Assembly: GCA_963971575.1 (NCBI GenBank)
Contig: OZ020623.1
Location: 15,750,980 to 15,814,979, forward strand
Length of the DNA: 64,000 bases
Reading direction: 5' to 3'
Source of the DNA: Liopterus haemorrhoidalis
Lineage: Eukaryota; Arthropoda; Insecta; Coleoptera; Dytiscidae
The notes under the pieces are model-generated. The model worked only from the letters and a program-made list of their open reading frames with translations. It did no database searches and had not been told where the DNA came from. Positions 22,441 through 34,373 of this stretch are shown here, piece by piece. The first letter of the stretch is position 1. Every line of letters begins with the position of its first letter. The position numbers were made by a program, and so were the translations under genes.

Positions 22441-22810
22441 ACTATTTATTCAGGAAATTTTGTTAAAAAGGAACATGAAGTTAAGTCTAATGCCCCCAAG
22501 AAGTCATTTAATCGAAAATGGTATTAAATTCAGGAGCACCAAACAAAAACCATTGTTATCGGTGAAACATGTCGAAAAACGACTCGCTTGGGCCAAGGAA
22601 AATTTAATGCCTGATGCAAATCCTATTGAAAATGTTTGGGGGTAGATGAAATATAAGCTTCGAACAAAAAACGTTCAAAATTTGAATCAGCTAACTCATC
22701 AAATACGGCAGATATGGAGATCACTGCAAAGTCGTATGCCGAAAATCTAGTTGAAAGTGTACCAAAAATATGCCAAGCAATAATTGATAATAATGTATAT
22801 TAAACCAATT
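22440..22810 (+). pseudogene. Tc1 transposase fragment, internally deleted
   Basis: The frame through 22645 reads PRSHLIENGIKFRSTKQKPL (hinge and second helix-turn-helix), then KHVEKRLAWAKENL, and jumps directly to MPDANPIENVWG, which carries the third catalytic residue (Glu of the PIEN block). The first two Asp were therefore lost by deletion. After TAG 22643-22645, MKYKLRTKNVQNLNQLTHQI and SLQSRMPK mark the C-terminus. It abuts the Penelope-like 3' end. No terminal repeats found. Confidence 0.8.
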
Positions 22811-22829
22811 ATTAGGTAGTAGCGTAATA

Positions 22830-23470
22830 ATATTTACAGTAAATTTTTTAATTATTTTTAGTGTTTCCTTTTCTCTCTTATAGTTCGCCAAAAATCAATA
22901 AGGACGTCTTATTATATAGACCGTATATAGAGATAAATAGTGACCCATATAATTTATATCGTGTCTCATTTTTGAAATCAAGACAGTTTGGAAGTAGATT
23001 TCAGAACTGTCGTTTTTCTGAAGTATTTGTAAATTTATTCTTGGATTTTATTCATTTTAGGGTTGGTAAAATTAAATTTAATAGGCATTTACCTTCAAAT
23101 TTTTGGTTATAATTGCTGTCATTATTTTTAATTGCTACATTTTGACAGATTTAGGTTGATATTATTTATGGAGAACATTATTTTTAATAAAGGAATTTTT
23201 ATTTTCTGTATGAATAAAAAATAATTTATGGGAAATATGGCTTTAAGAATGAAATTTTTATTAAAATCGACGAAAAATATTGCATTTTTCAGTTTAATTC
23301 ATCTTTTGTATAGGTAGTAATTTTTATTATAATATAAAATATAACGTCCGGGATATCAATTAAAATTTCTGAATAAAATGAATAAAAACTGGAGCAGGAG
23401 GACTTTTTTAATTCAGTAGCGTGCATATATTCCAATGACGGGACAACCTGAGATGAAACTAAAAGGATCC
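22830..23470. other. Unassigned A+T-rich sequence
   Basis: No recognised gene or repeat; the 83-codon frame at 22861-23112 has no family resemblance. Confidence 0.4.
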
Positions 23471-23485
23471 CGCTAGAAATATTGA

Positions 23486-23749
23486 TTATTATTATTATTA
23501 TTATTATTATATTATTTATTTTACATCGGCCTTTATTTCTGCAACGAGGCTAATCGTCGATGCCAGGGGGCGAGCTCCTACACCTGGATGAAGGGTGAAT
23601 GATTGTGAAAATGAGAGTAATGTAAACATATTATTCTCGCCCGAATAATATCACCAACGAAGCAGGCTCGAACCACAGACCGGACAGTCGTACTGGGTTT
23701 CCACCAGTACAAACCGCACGACTAAATGCGTTCGGCCACCACGTTGGCT
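23486..23749 (-). mobile_element. tRNA-derived SINE, copy 1
   Basis: Read on the minus strand it starts GCCAACGTGGTGGCCGAACG (A box TGGCCGAACGC), has a B box in GTGGTTCGAGCCTGC, a body with GGTGTAGGAGCTCGCC, and a (TAA)n tail (23486-23510 on the plus strand). It is flanked by AGAAATATTGA (23475-23485) and AGATATATTGA (23750-23760), an 11-bp target duplication with one mismatch. The second copy is at 36471-36711. Confidence 0.88.
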
Positions 23750-24093
23750 AGATATATTGAGAATCAGTTCGTACAACGTCTTCCGGCCACATTTTAATTT
23801 TATTGCACAAAAAAAAAGACTTGTAGGAGTTTAAAAATCTCTAAGATGGGTAACTAATGGCAAAATTTTATTTTAACAATTAGTTATTCGTGTTAAAAGT
23901 TATGTACTTAATATGCGATATTATATAGTCTTCGTTCAAACGGGCATTATTTATTGTTACAGCCTGTTTAATTTGCAACAAAAAGTATTTGTTTATGCAG
24001 GCATTGTATTACCTCCCATTACTTACAGCTTCGTAATAAAACGGTTAAATATTTTTTTATCAGCCTTTAAAATACAACATTAAGATAGTCCCA

Positions 24094-25230
24094 TTTTTAG
24101 GATTTTGTAGGTATGACCACCAAAAAACTCTTATAACGTCACTCATGTGTCTGTCTGTCTGTCTGTACGGTAGAAATTGTATCCAAACGCCTTTCGTAGA
24201 AAGTTGAAATTTGGCACGCTTATACAACTTTTTGATCCACATATAGGAAAAATACTGAGAGTTCAAAAAAACAAATCTCGAAATAAATATAAACAAATAT
24301 ATATTCAAATATACAATTAAGAAACAAATATTTATTTTTGAAAAATCAATTTTATTTATTGGATTACCCCCACCCTATCTCTCAGAGTGATTGATCTAAA
24401 AATCTGAAAAAAAAAATCACCGCGATAACATTGATGGGAACCGGAATAGTTTAACAGAAATTTTTGATCAGATAAGTTTTTCGAAACATGTCGATTTTTT
24501 TGTGTCATTGATAAAAAAATATATTTTTTCAAATTTATTGTGTGGTATCAAAAGAAATCTCTTAAGACGTAAATTAAAAAACGATATATAGTTTTTTGAA
24601 ATTCGTTTCTTTTAACACGAATTTGGCCAAAAATGTGCAAAAGTTCTTGTCTCGCACCCTTTTACCCAAAGGAGTTAAACTAAAAATCTGGAAAAATTAT
24701 AGGTAACGTATATTGATCTGAGCCGCAAACATATTATAGGAATTTTTTATCAGATTGTGTTTGAAAAATTTTGCAGTTTTTGTGTTTTCGACAAAATTAT
24801 TTTTTTAATTCATGATTAAATTATGGCTAATAATGTTATGGATTTTTTGTATTTATAGCTAAGATAGTGCGTGTATTTTTTGAAATTAAGAATATTAAAA
24901 AAATATTATATTTTTTAATACTAGCGAACTACTCACACCACACCACACTACACTCTACACTGTAAACTAATTCTTATTAATCTAATGAAGACTTGAATAC
25001 ATAGCAAATGTAGAAATAAACGGTGGGATATTTGGCAAATTATTTAAATTTTGTTTAAAAAAATTAAATAGAAGCTCTTAGTTCTCAAATAACGCATAAA
25101 AGTGATTATCAAAAAACTGTTAGTTTTGATATGAAGGTATATTCAGACATCCAGTATTATGTTTGCTTCTTTCACTTATTAAATACCTACGAAATCCTGA
25201 AATGTGTGAAAATGCACATTTCACTTCAAT
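24094..25230 (-). repeat. Repeat A copy, minus orientation
   Basis: Ends: TTTTAGGATTTTGTAGGTAT on the left and, inverted, GAAGTGAAATGTGCATTTTC and CAGGATTTCGTAGGTATT on the right, so the element has AGGRTTTYGYAGGTAT near both ends in inverted orientation. A CTGT/CAGA tetranucleotide tract lies 55 bp inside the left end (24149-24167). Its interior (24650-24900) is shared with 42720-42960. No protein-coding capacity. Confidence 0.75.
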
Positions 25231-25539
25231 TTTTTTTGTTGGCCATTATATATACATATATGTTTTTCATAATCGAATAATCTATCAATCGATTAATCGA
25301 TTATTTTCGACCAATTTAATCGAAAATCGATTATCATATTTCGATTATTTGAATCCGTTAACCCAAGCTTGACCAAATGGGGTGTGTCACACCCCAGTAT
25401 ATTAATAGTGGAAATGATGTATCTATTGACAATATTTATGAATTAGTTAATATTTAACAATAATTTAATTTTTAATCGACAAAAAAATCAAAAACACCAT
25501 TTACAAAAACATATGTCTAAATTATATGGTAACCGACGA

Positions 25540-25703
25540 GTTCATCGAAAATCAATTCATCGAAAAGCAATTCATCGAAAATCAATTCATCGAAAATCAA
25601 TTCATCGAAAATCAATTCATCGAAAATCAATTCATCGAAAATCAATTCATCGAAAATCAATTCATCGAATGATCAATTCATCGAATAATCAATTCATCGA
25701 AAA
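25540..25703 (+). repeat. 15-bp minisatellite, about 11 units
   Basis: Tandem ATTCATCGAAAATCA with few variants; the last two units carry 1-nt changes. Because 15 is a multiple of 3 it reads as an IHRKS pentapeptide repeat in one frame, but there is no gene context. Confidence 0.97.
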
Positions 25704-25709
25704 AAAATA

Positions 25710-26040
25710 TTTTCTAAATATTTGAGAGGAATTCCGAGGGGATCGGAAAGTCAAAAAAGCAGTGGTCAATAAGAATAGACAGACTAAGAAATAATTGCGT
25801 AATTTTTTTTATATGGTTTAAAAAAAGGTAAATAAAGGGACATAGTGTTTGAATATAAATAAAGAAATATAATAAGAAACTTATATAATAAAAGAAATAA
25901 ATGTTTTGTTTTTAAGGTTTAATAAGACAGGTTATGGGCAATTGCACGCAAATAATTTTTATAAATTCATACACAATGATACGTATTTTAATTGGGCTAA
26001 TATGGGGGAAAATAAAGTACTATGCGCCTAAAAGCAAGGT
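25710..26040. other. Unassigned A+T-rich sequence
   Basis: Nothing recognised between the minisatellite and the following tandem array. Confidence 0.4.
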
Positions 26041-26290
26041 AATTAGGTTAGGTTTAGTTAGTAAAAGTCTAAAACCGAGCGGAGCGAGTTACCCTTCGTC
26101 TAGTTTAAGAACAAAGCACTATTTTAGGTTAGGTTAGGTTAGTAAGGGTTTTGTTAGAAGAAGCCGAGCGAAGCGAGCTACCCATCTTCTAGTTTAATGT
26201 CAAAACACTATTTTAGGTTAGGTAAGGTTAGTAAGGGTTTGGTTAGAAGAAGCCGAGCGAAGCGAGCTACCCATCATCTAGTTTAATGAC
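26040..26290 (+). repeat. ~95-bp tandem repeat with TTAGG strings
   Basis: Three units, each with AGGTTAGGTTAGG-like sequence, GTAAGGGTTT, GCCGAGCGAAGCGAGCTACC and CATCTTCTAGTTTAATG. The first unit is the most diverged. The TTAGG strings resemble the insect telomere motif, but only two or three occur per unit, so this is an interstitial minisatellite. Confidence 0.85.
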
Positions 26291-27300
26291 AAAACAAACT
26301 CACACTAACATAACAATGCCACCTGTTTAGAATCACCGTACATTGAACAAATCATGTGTGGTATAGTAAATATGAAGATTGATAAAGAAGATTGGTTGTG
26401 AGCTTTTAAGAAGTAGAAGGAAAGAATGGCCAAGTGTATTATTGTTGAAAAGAACTTTGAACATATTTAAAATAAAATCTTAAAAAATATGAACCATATG
26501 TCTTATTCTCAGTAATACTATCGAGACTGTCGTATGCATGAAATATAGATCTTATTTAAAAATTGATGGACTACAGCAATAATCCAGTATTTTTGAAATA
26601 GTAAATAGATAAGGTTGTAATAAATATCACACTCAAAAACAAACATGACTAGTAAAGCATTAAATTTAAAATATGAGGATTGAGATAAAAATGAAACCAT
26701 TTCCACTATTATTTGTCTGTTATATTTATTTGTTTCCAATATAAATTCTACACTATCTTACCAAATTTAGCGAATATTTTCAAATACTAAACACTTTTCC
26801 AACCAATTTAAATATCTAAGATACACCAGATAAGCCACAAAACTTTTCAGAAGAAATAAAAAAAAATCTTTATAGTAAGTTTTTAACAATATATGTCACA
26901 TGAAGGATTTATAACAAATATTTAAATTTAAAATACATTATTCAAAGAAACTTTTAGACAATACCAAAACTTTGAAATATGCTGAGAGTAAGAACACATA
27001 AAAATATTTTCAACAATATGTTGGTTTCTTAAATCTAACATATTTATGTTTATCACGATATTTGTGAAATTTTTATGAGTTACTCTAGATTTTATTGCTA
27101 AGATTCTTATTTAGAACACTCTAAAATGCAGTATTTTTCGAGAATTCTCTCAATCCATCGTTGAGAATATAAATACATATTTTACGAGAAGTGTAAAAAT
27201 TTTAATGTACATTTATAATAAATGTTCCACAACAGTGTACCCTTTTATATCTAATACAGTTTGAGTAGATCACTTCTTAATCTCCTTTATCTAGATCCAT
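26290..27300. other. Unassigned A+T-rich sequence
   Basis: No genes or repeats recognised; all frames are short and low-complexity. Confidence 0.45.
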
Positions 27301-27843
27301 ATCTGAACAGTCTGTTCAATCTAAGTGTGCCACCATTGCTACTTCGAGAACTATAAGAGCTACGAGGTTGGTTAAATTAGTAAAAAAATACCATTTTGCA
27401 ATTAAACAACACTATTAAAAAAACAAACTATTACAAACAAAACAAAACTATTAACAATTTTTTTTATGATCAGTGGTTCACCAAACATGAGACCCAACTT
27501 TCTTATTTTATATGAGGACATAATTTTTTTATATAATTGTTCGGAAGGTAATTTTATTCTGAATTTACAGTTTAGTACCCTTCCATCACAAAAATTTTAA
27601 GAAAAATGCATGTTAAATTGACATTAATTTAAATCAAATCGCACAGGAATCACCGTGCTATGAATAAAACAAATGAACAAATCATAATATTTTTGTTTGT
27701 TTGATTAATAAGTAAATGTCAATTCAACTATTTTGTGAAGAATTTTGTTAAATTGTTGAAGAATTTTGTTTCATTTGTGAAGAATTTAGTTTAACTATGG
27801 CCTAGTAACTGAATATTTAAATGAACAATTTCCAAATAAGTGT

Positions 27844-28098
27844 ATAGGCACCAATGGCCCTATTGCATAGCGCGCAAGGTCTCCAGATTTAAATCCCCTA
27901 GATTATTTCTTATGGGGCTATGTAAAAGATATTGTTTATAGCACTGTGCATCCAAAGGTACAACATTTGAAAGATAATATTGAAGATATTATATCTAATA
28001 TTGATGAGAGAAAATTAAAAAAGGTCCGAAATAGTTTACTTCTAAGGATTGAATTATGTATTAATAAGAATGGAGGCAATTTTGAGCAATATTTGTAA
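27844..28098 (+). pseudogene. DD41D-like transposase C-terminus
   Basis: The frame reads IGTNGPIA, TAG (27868-27870) where relatives have Trp, then RARSPDLNPLDYFLWGYVKD, IVYSTVHPKVQHLKDNIEDI and ends NGGNFEQYL at TAA 28096-28098. PLDYFLWGY holds the third catalytic Asp. The upstream 250 or so residues are gone; the left inverted arm begins just before. It resembles the C-terminus of the remnant at 710-905. Confidence 0.8.
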
Positions 28099-28113
28099 TT
28101 AAAATTGTACTTA

Positions 28114-28519
28114 AGTCTGTTCCAAACGGTTAGGCGGAACTAGATTTTGCAATCTAGTTACTTTCATCGTTTAAATCGTGCTTTTCGGCCGTTTTGTTTA
28201 AGCTTTGTAAATCATACTTACAATAAACATTTTTTGGTTAAGGTTAATATCATTTTAAAATGTAATTTTCTTTATATTTTGATTTTTTGTGTCATTCTTA
28301 ATACAAATTTCCCATTTATTTATTTTTTGTCATTAAAATATGTAAAAAAAATAATTTAATTTTGACATATGTCATTCGTTTCCATGGTTTCATTGTTGGA
28401 ATTTTAAATTTTGACATTTCAACGTAAAAAATGAAATAACCCAAGCAAGGTCCCTTCTCGTGACAACCTAAAAGAACTAAATTCCTATTTAGTTCCGCCT
28501 AACCGTTTGGAACAGACTG
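28114..28519. mobile_element. 406-bp MITE with TA duplication
   Basis: Terminal repeats of about 28 bp (GTCTGTTCCAAACGGTTAGG and its inverse) with TA at 28112-28113 and 28520-28521. It is inserted 16 bp after the transposase stop of the long-TIR element and is therefore younger than it. Diverged sequence of the same type (AAGCGGAACTAAATGG, TTCCGCTTAAACC) lies inside the hAT element at 47.85-48.3 kb. Confidence 0.87.
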
Positions 28520-28904
28520 TATGTCATAGAATTAAACTGTTCAATACATTTTGATATTCATTTGTTTCATTCATAGAACGCTGATTCCTGTGAGATTTGA
28601 TTTAAATTAATGTCAATTTAATATGCATTTTTCTCACTTTTTTTTTATGGAATGATACTAAACTGTGTATTTGTTAAATTGAGAATAAAATTCCCTTCCG
28701 AACAAAAATATAAAAAAAATATGTTCTCATTTAAAATAAGAAAGTTGGGTCCCATATTTGGAGAACCACTAAACATATTTTTTTTGTTAAAAGTATTGTA
28801 ATAAACTTTTAAAATTGTATTTCTTTGCTAATTTAACCAAGCTCGTAGTTCTCATAGTTCTCAAGATAGTAATGGTGGCACACTTAGATTGAACATCCTG
28901 TATA

Positions 28905-30114
28905 TTGGAGGTTGCATTGAAAGTAGTTGTTTTCTGGTGTTTTATGAGTATTTATTTCGATAACAAATCGTGAATACATAATCAAAATATTTGCTCTCGG
29001 AAGCTATGACTTTCTCCTATTTTTCTGGCAGAAGTTGAATTCCGCGACGAAAGAATGGTCTGTTTTTTGAGACAATCAATTTAACAACCCAATTTTCGAC
29101 TTCTCCGTAGTTATGGAAATGTGTATCTTCCAAATCGTGTTGCATCGAATGGAACAGATGGTAATAGCTTGGCGCCAGGTCTGGAGAATATGTTTGGTGC
29201 TGGAGAAACTCCTATTCTTGCTCCATCAGTGTTTATTTCCTGGCTATAGCACAATGGTTTTTCTGTCATGCAGAAGAATCACATTCCAGCGATTTGATAC
29301 AATTGTCGTTTTTGCATCAAATTATTATTCAAACAATCCAATTGTTTTCGATAACATTGGGCGGTGATTGTTTCATTTGGCTTTAACAGCTCATAATACA
29401 GAGCATGGCTTTTTGATCGTGGATGTTTCGCTTTGGTGTCGACGTTGATATCTGACCAGAATCAAGTCATATTTCTGGCGTTTCCGGGTTGTCGAAATAA
29501 ATCTATTATTTATTGCTAATCACGATACGCCATAACAAAATCATTCTTTATGCCTTGCAAGCAAAGTAATCAAGATGTTTAAATGATTAGCAATGACATT
29601 TTGGGTAAATTCAAGTGGCAGCCATCTCCCTTCTTTTTGGATTTTTCCCATGGCTTGTAAACATCTTGAAATGATTTTTTTTTATCTACTTCGAGCTGTT
29701 GAGCCAATTCTTTGAGTGTTTGAGCAGAATTCTCATCCAATAGAGCATGCAGTTGTTTATCTTCGAACTTTTTCAATTGTCTTGGTCGTTGTTTGCCGTG
29801 AACGTCACAATCACCATTTTTGAATTATCGAAACCAATCTCTACATGCTTTTACAAGCAATCCATGAGCTTCAGCTGCACTTTTTTCAAATCAAAGTAGT
29901 ATAGATGTACACATCGGAAAAACAACTTATCGCGTTCCATTTTAATTCGGTTGTAGAAAAGCACTTATGTAAACAAAGGATGGTGTCTGATTAATGAATT
30001 TTAGTAGGAAATGTTCACACTTCAAAACGACATAGGAAACATCTGTCATTGCCTACAGCATACGAACCTAGAACCATCTACGCGTGAATAGCAGTTTGCA
30101 ATGCAACCTCCTCA
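28905..30114 (-). mobile_element. Mariner element, degraded
   Basis: The left end TTGGAGGTTGCATTGAAAG and the right end, inverted, TGAGGAGGTTGCATTGCAAA form terminal repeats. The left end follows TATA directly after the preceding element, so the two elements are adjacent. It contains a mariner gene on the minus strand. Confidence 0.78.
28985..29940 (-). pseudogene. Mariner transposase (DD34D type), degraded
   Basis: Starts at ATG 29940-29938 as MERDKLFFRCVHLYYFDLKK. It then reads KFEDKQLHALLDENSAQTLK and ELAQQLEVD (helix-turn-helix), GDGCHLNLPK, and a decayed IVISNK**IYFDNPE in place of the GDEKW block, so the first Asp is lost. AMLCIM marks the core. The third block reads YSPDLAPSYYHLFHSM with Tyr instead of the catalytic Asp, and RGIQLLPEK is followed by TAG where relatives have Trp, then EKVIASESKYFD. 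Multiple frameshifts. It is distinct from the 14.9-kb mariner but of the same general group. Confidence 0.82.
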
Positions 30115-30123
30115 TGAGAAATA

Positions 30124-31432
30124 CAAGGTGTCTCAAAAGAAATTTTATATTTAGTGGATCGATTAAAAAAAAAGTAAGCCGTATATAGAAAAAATGTTTA
30201 TTAATTATTAAAATACACTTTTTGGGGATTTATTTCTTAAAAATAATATCGTCTAAATGTAGACCCTCGCGTTCTCGGCACTCATTTAATCGAACAGTAA
30301 AATTACTTATGACGTCTCGGCAGGTGGACTCAGGGATGGCTGCCATTTCGTGACGGATATTTTCTTTCAAATGTGCCAGTGAAGTCGGTTTATTGCCGTA
30401 AACTTTAGATTTAAGATAACCCCATAGGTAAAAGTCCATAGGGGTTAAATCTGGACTGCGTGGAGGCCAATTTATGTCACCTCTCCGGGAGAGCAATTTG
30501 CCTGAGAAAATTTCACGAACACGTGGCAGAGACATATTGGACGTGTGTGAAGTTGCTCCGTCCTGTTGGAACCGTGTTCTTTGGTTATAGCCAGGAAAGT
30601 TTTGCAGTTCAGGTACCAAGAAGTTGTCTAACATCTCCACATAACGCTCTGAATTCACTGTAACTGCACGCCCCCTTTCATCTTCAAAAAAGTAAGGGCC
30701 GATAATTCCTCGCGCCGACATCGCAGCTCATACGGTCATTTTAGGCGAATGTAGGGGTTTCTGATGTTTGCGTTTTGGATTCGTTGCACTCCAGTAGCGG
30801 CAGTTCTGCTTATTTACGTGGCCATTAAGATGAAAATGAGCTTCATCCGAAAACAAAATGTTGGTAAACGTTGAAAATCGCTCAATCACCTGATTTACGA
30901 AATTAAGCCTCTGACTGGCATCTTGGGGCTTTAATTCTTGCACCAATTGAATTTTGTAGGGTGCAGCTTTAGGTCTTTGTGCATAATGCGATATAATGAT
31001 GATCTATGCACATTTAAAGCACTTGCGCGCTTCCGAATTGAAAGGTTCGGGTCGTCACGAACAGACTGATTAACATTCTCCATGTTTCCTACCGTTCTTG
31101 ATGACCTAGGTCGCCCGGATTTTGATTTATCCAGCGTTGTACCCGTCTCTTCAAACTTTTTAACCCGATGTCAAATGAGAGGAATGCCTGGCGCATCATT
31201 TAAGTGGCGAAAACCTCGAATACTGCAGAATTTTCTACGCGCTACAGTCGCCGAATCACCGTTTTTGTAAAACTCTCGCACGCATAACGCGCGGTCTGCT
31301 CCCGAGAAACGCTCTATAGCGACTAAATTCCCAAGAGCCAGGCTACCGATTGACATAACCCCCGCGCCCCTCGGATACGTTGCGTTCACGCAGTAAGCTA
31401 AATAAATATAAAATTTCTTTTGAGACACCTTG
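30124..31432 (-). mobile_element. DD41D mariner, copy 2
   Basis: 1309 bp with the same ends as copy 1 (CAAGGTGTCTCAAAAGAAAT). TA precedes at 30122-30123; the base pair after the other end has drifted to CT. It lies 9 bp from the end of the preceding mariner. Confidence 0.92.
30230..31317 (-). pseudogene. DD41D transposase, copy 2
   Basis: Same protein as at 10108-11196, minus strand. The start codon is now ATA (31317-31315). A one-base deletion near 30955 shifts the frame, and the TGA at 30730-30728 sits at exactly the same Trp codon as in copy 1. The C-terminal half, MSARGIIGPYFFEDERGRAV to DDIIFKK (30721-30230), is otherwise open and retains the QQDGATSHTS and SPDLTPMDFYLWGYL catalytic blocks. 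Confidence 0.9.
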
Positions 31433-32630
31433 CTGTTTCATTCGATGATAATTATTACCTTAGATTTTATAACTAAAATAATATTTTTAACTTAATTTTG
31501 ATGGGTTTTATATGATGTCAATAATGACGAAATAAATTTTAAAAATGAAGCTACAATATTTATATACTGATATTATGATTTTTATTTTTATATACATTTT
31601 CTACTCAAATAAAGGTTATGTTTAAGATCCATAAATCCAACGATTTCACGTAATTATACTTTAAAAAATGTAATTGTTATGTTACAATTTGTAAGGTTAT
31701 GTATACTTAGCAGTACAGTTAACAGTTTCTATAATTTGTCACCCGTAAGTATTGGCGTTATCGATGATTACACTGAATTTATATTTCCGTAAATCTGTAA
31801 GAGTCGTAATAACAGATTCTCAATGGATTATAGTTTTACGGATTTACGAACATACGGGCATGTTACATAGAATTGCACCATATAGCTACCACGTTTATTT
31901 GGACTCCTACTATACAGTGTCTGTAAGTGGGTAGTGCTCTCTCCTATACATTCTTAACTTGTTGACCAATGGACTATTTCCCAAAAACAAAACATAATTT
32001 TGAATTATGTTCATCCATATACTTATCTGTTGGTAATGGTAGCTTAATTAAAGATGATAAGTGGTAATTCCGTATAGTAAATGCTGTAATGAATATAGTC
32101 GGATAACTTTTATGTGATGGTATCGTACTTTTTATGGCATTACTTGTTGCGCTATTTAAGATGGGTTATTGCTTTTATAGCCTTATGTGAGAGCATTGCA
32201 AAGTGCTCTTGAAACTAAAAACTATTTCCACCAAGTCGGCTACGGTTACAGTCAACTTTAAAATCAGCGACATATTTAGGGCACGAAACACAATAAAAGA
32301 GAGAAACGAACCGTACAGCAATCCTCGAAAAATAAACGCAAATAAGGCAACAACAAGAAACACGATATATATGTTAAAATCTGTATGAATATCATTTACA
32401 ATGGTTGGGTTCAGGAACAATTTTTCAACCACTACTCAGCTGATTAGGCTGTATGATGTATGCCACTGATGCGTTCAATAAAAATAAATATACTGGTGTA
32501 ATATTATGTGATATCTTTTTAATATTATGTGATACCGTTTTATCATATGTGTCTTCTATATAATATGATAAAATTGAATTATCCGAATTACATCTTTATT
32601 ATTATTATTTAATATAATCAATTTATACTT
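31433..32630. other. Unassigned A+T-rich sequence
   Basis: No recognisable coding. Small hairpins occur: CCGTAAATCTGTAA (31787) facing TTACGGATTTACG (about 31837), and AACATAATTTTGAATTATGTT at about 31990. AATATTATGTGATA is repeated at 32500 and 32520. Confidence 0.4.
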
Positions 32631-32637
32631 AAGCCAG

Positions 32638-32925
32638 TAGCAAAGGAAGACCTTCGCTAGACTTGCCCGACAGTAAAATCCTAAAAAGAAACAGATTTAG
32701 GTAAATCTTCAAAAATACATCAAATTATGTTCTATATAATTTTTTGCTCAAGGCTTGGTTTACAAGTTACAAATTTTTGAAAGTTTAATAACTTTCGTTT
32801 CCAGTTTTGGATTTTTATAAAAAATAATAGGGTTCGTCCCAATTAATCGTGTAATTTTTTAGTACCAAACTGAACTCTCAAAGTTGAACCATTCTTGAGT
32901 TATTATATATATACACACAAATATG
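32638..32925 (+). repeat. Repeat B copy
   Basis: Homologous to 12948-13450: CGCTAGACTTGCCC, GGTAAATCTTCAAAAATA, AAGGCTTGGTTTACAAGTTA and AACCATTCTTGAGTTAT. It ends in a short TATATACACACA tract, where the other copy has its long CA tract. Confidence 0.65.
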
Positions 32926-33277
32926 AAAAATATTATAGTGGTTGTCCCCCAGGGCTCAATACTTGGACCTTGCTTATTTATAATTTTCCTAACAGATGTA
33001 CCAAAAATAAAAAATACGGAATTAGCACTTTATGTGGATGACACTGCAGATTTCACGTCATCCTCGAGAACTGATACAATTGTTAACAGGCTTACACAGT
33101 CGGCATTCAAAATAAACACCATTTCACAGAAAGGAAAACAAAATTAAACACAAACAAAACCGAAACAATATTACGAACTAAAAGACAATTAAATGTAACA
33201 CAAAATATTAAAACCAATTCGCCAAATGGAAAACAAAATTAAACACAGACAAAACCGAAACAATATTAATAACTAAA

Positions 33278-34339
33278 AAATTGATGTGAAGTGTGAATTT
33301 TCACACATTGCAGGGTTTCGCAGGTATATAATAAGTGAAGGCATGCCGCTGAGTGTGTAGGACAAATTTTGCTTTGTAGTAACCACAGCAAAATGAACGA
33401 TCTTTTTAAAATAATTTATCGTCTGTTAATCTCAGAGCTTTAAAAACAAATTTTATGTTAAAATATTTTTTTGTTAATTTTAATTCGAATACCTAATATC
33501 ATTATTTACGTTTCTAAATAACTGCAGTATTTTTTTTATATAACAAGGTTCATTAAGATTTTGAAAATTGGGCCTATGGCTTTCATTGGTTGTCTTAAAT
33601 CATACACTCCGCCCCTCTGGCTTCGTATAAATGACACAGAATGAAAATATAATTCCAATTGGTTATTAAATTTACGCTCTTGAAAATTAAATTCACAATG
33701 TGCTAAAATATAACTAGAATTTTAACAAATTAATTTAAAAATAATAAATATGAAAAAAAAAAAAACAAAAAAAAATTGACTCCACAAGCCAGGAACGAAC
33801 CTGTGTAGTGAATAACGATCCTGTGTGGTTGTCGAGCAACTGAGCCACTAGACCACCAAACGCTTATCAACTTAGTGTGTTGTAAGAGTATAACATGTAT
33901 GCATCGTCAACCAAAAAACACAAAAAATGCGTTATTTTCCGAAAACATAATCTGATCAAAAATTCCTGTTGTACTATTCCGGTTCACACCATTATACATT
34001 ACTTAGATTTTTTTCATATTTTTAGTTTAAACCATCTGGGCTACAGGGTGTGGGACAAAAATTTTTTTGCACAATTTTGGCAAAAATCGCCTCAAAATAA
34101 TTTATTTTGCAAAATAAATTTTGATCGTTAATCCACGTACTAAGGGCTTTCATTTGATACCCTACTCAGAATTTTAAAAAAATATTTTTTTTTTCGATGA
34201 GCACATATTTGTTTATATTTTTAGGGGGATATGTTTTTTAGATGTTTTAGTATTTTTCCTATGTGCGGGTCAAAAAGTTGTACAAGCATGCCAATTTTCA
34301 ACTCTCTAGGTTTAGCCGTTTGGCTACAATTTTTACCGA

Positions 34340-34373
<34 letters not shown>

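Larger units (their letters stand above)
27308..28900 (+). mobile_element. Long-TIR mariner-type element with nested MITE
   Basis: Left arm (27308-27830) and right arm (28530-28900) are inverted copies over several hundred bases: GTTCAATCTAAGTGTGCCAC (27314) against its inverse at 28876-28895, GAGAACTATAAGAGCTACGA, and ATTAATTTAAATCAAATC near 27625 and 28595. The right end is followed by TA. Between the arms lies the end of a DD41D-like transposase gene, and a 406-bp MITE is inserted in its 3' flank. Related arm sequence recurs at 49.7-49.9 kb. Confidence 0.8.

Noticed and set aside
25540..25703. Regular 15-bp repeats that might be a CRISPR array or a repetitive protein
   Set aside because: No spacers and no gene context; a simple minisatellite in a eukaryotic genome.
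26040..26290. Telomeric array
   Set aside because: TTAGG motifs are few and embedded in a longer unit; flanking sequence on both sides is ordinary transposon-rich DNA.
33785..33870. Functional tRNA gene on the minus strand
   Set aside because: A and B boxes are present, but the spacing is long, the acceptor stem is missing, and a relic of it lies at the same place in another copy of repeat A.
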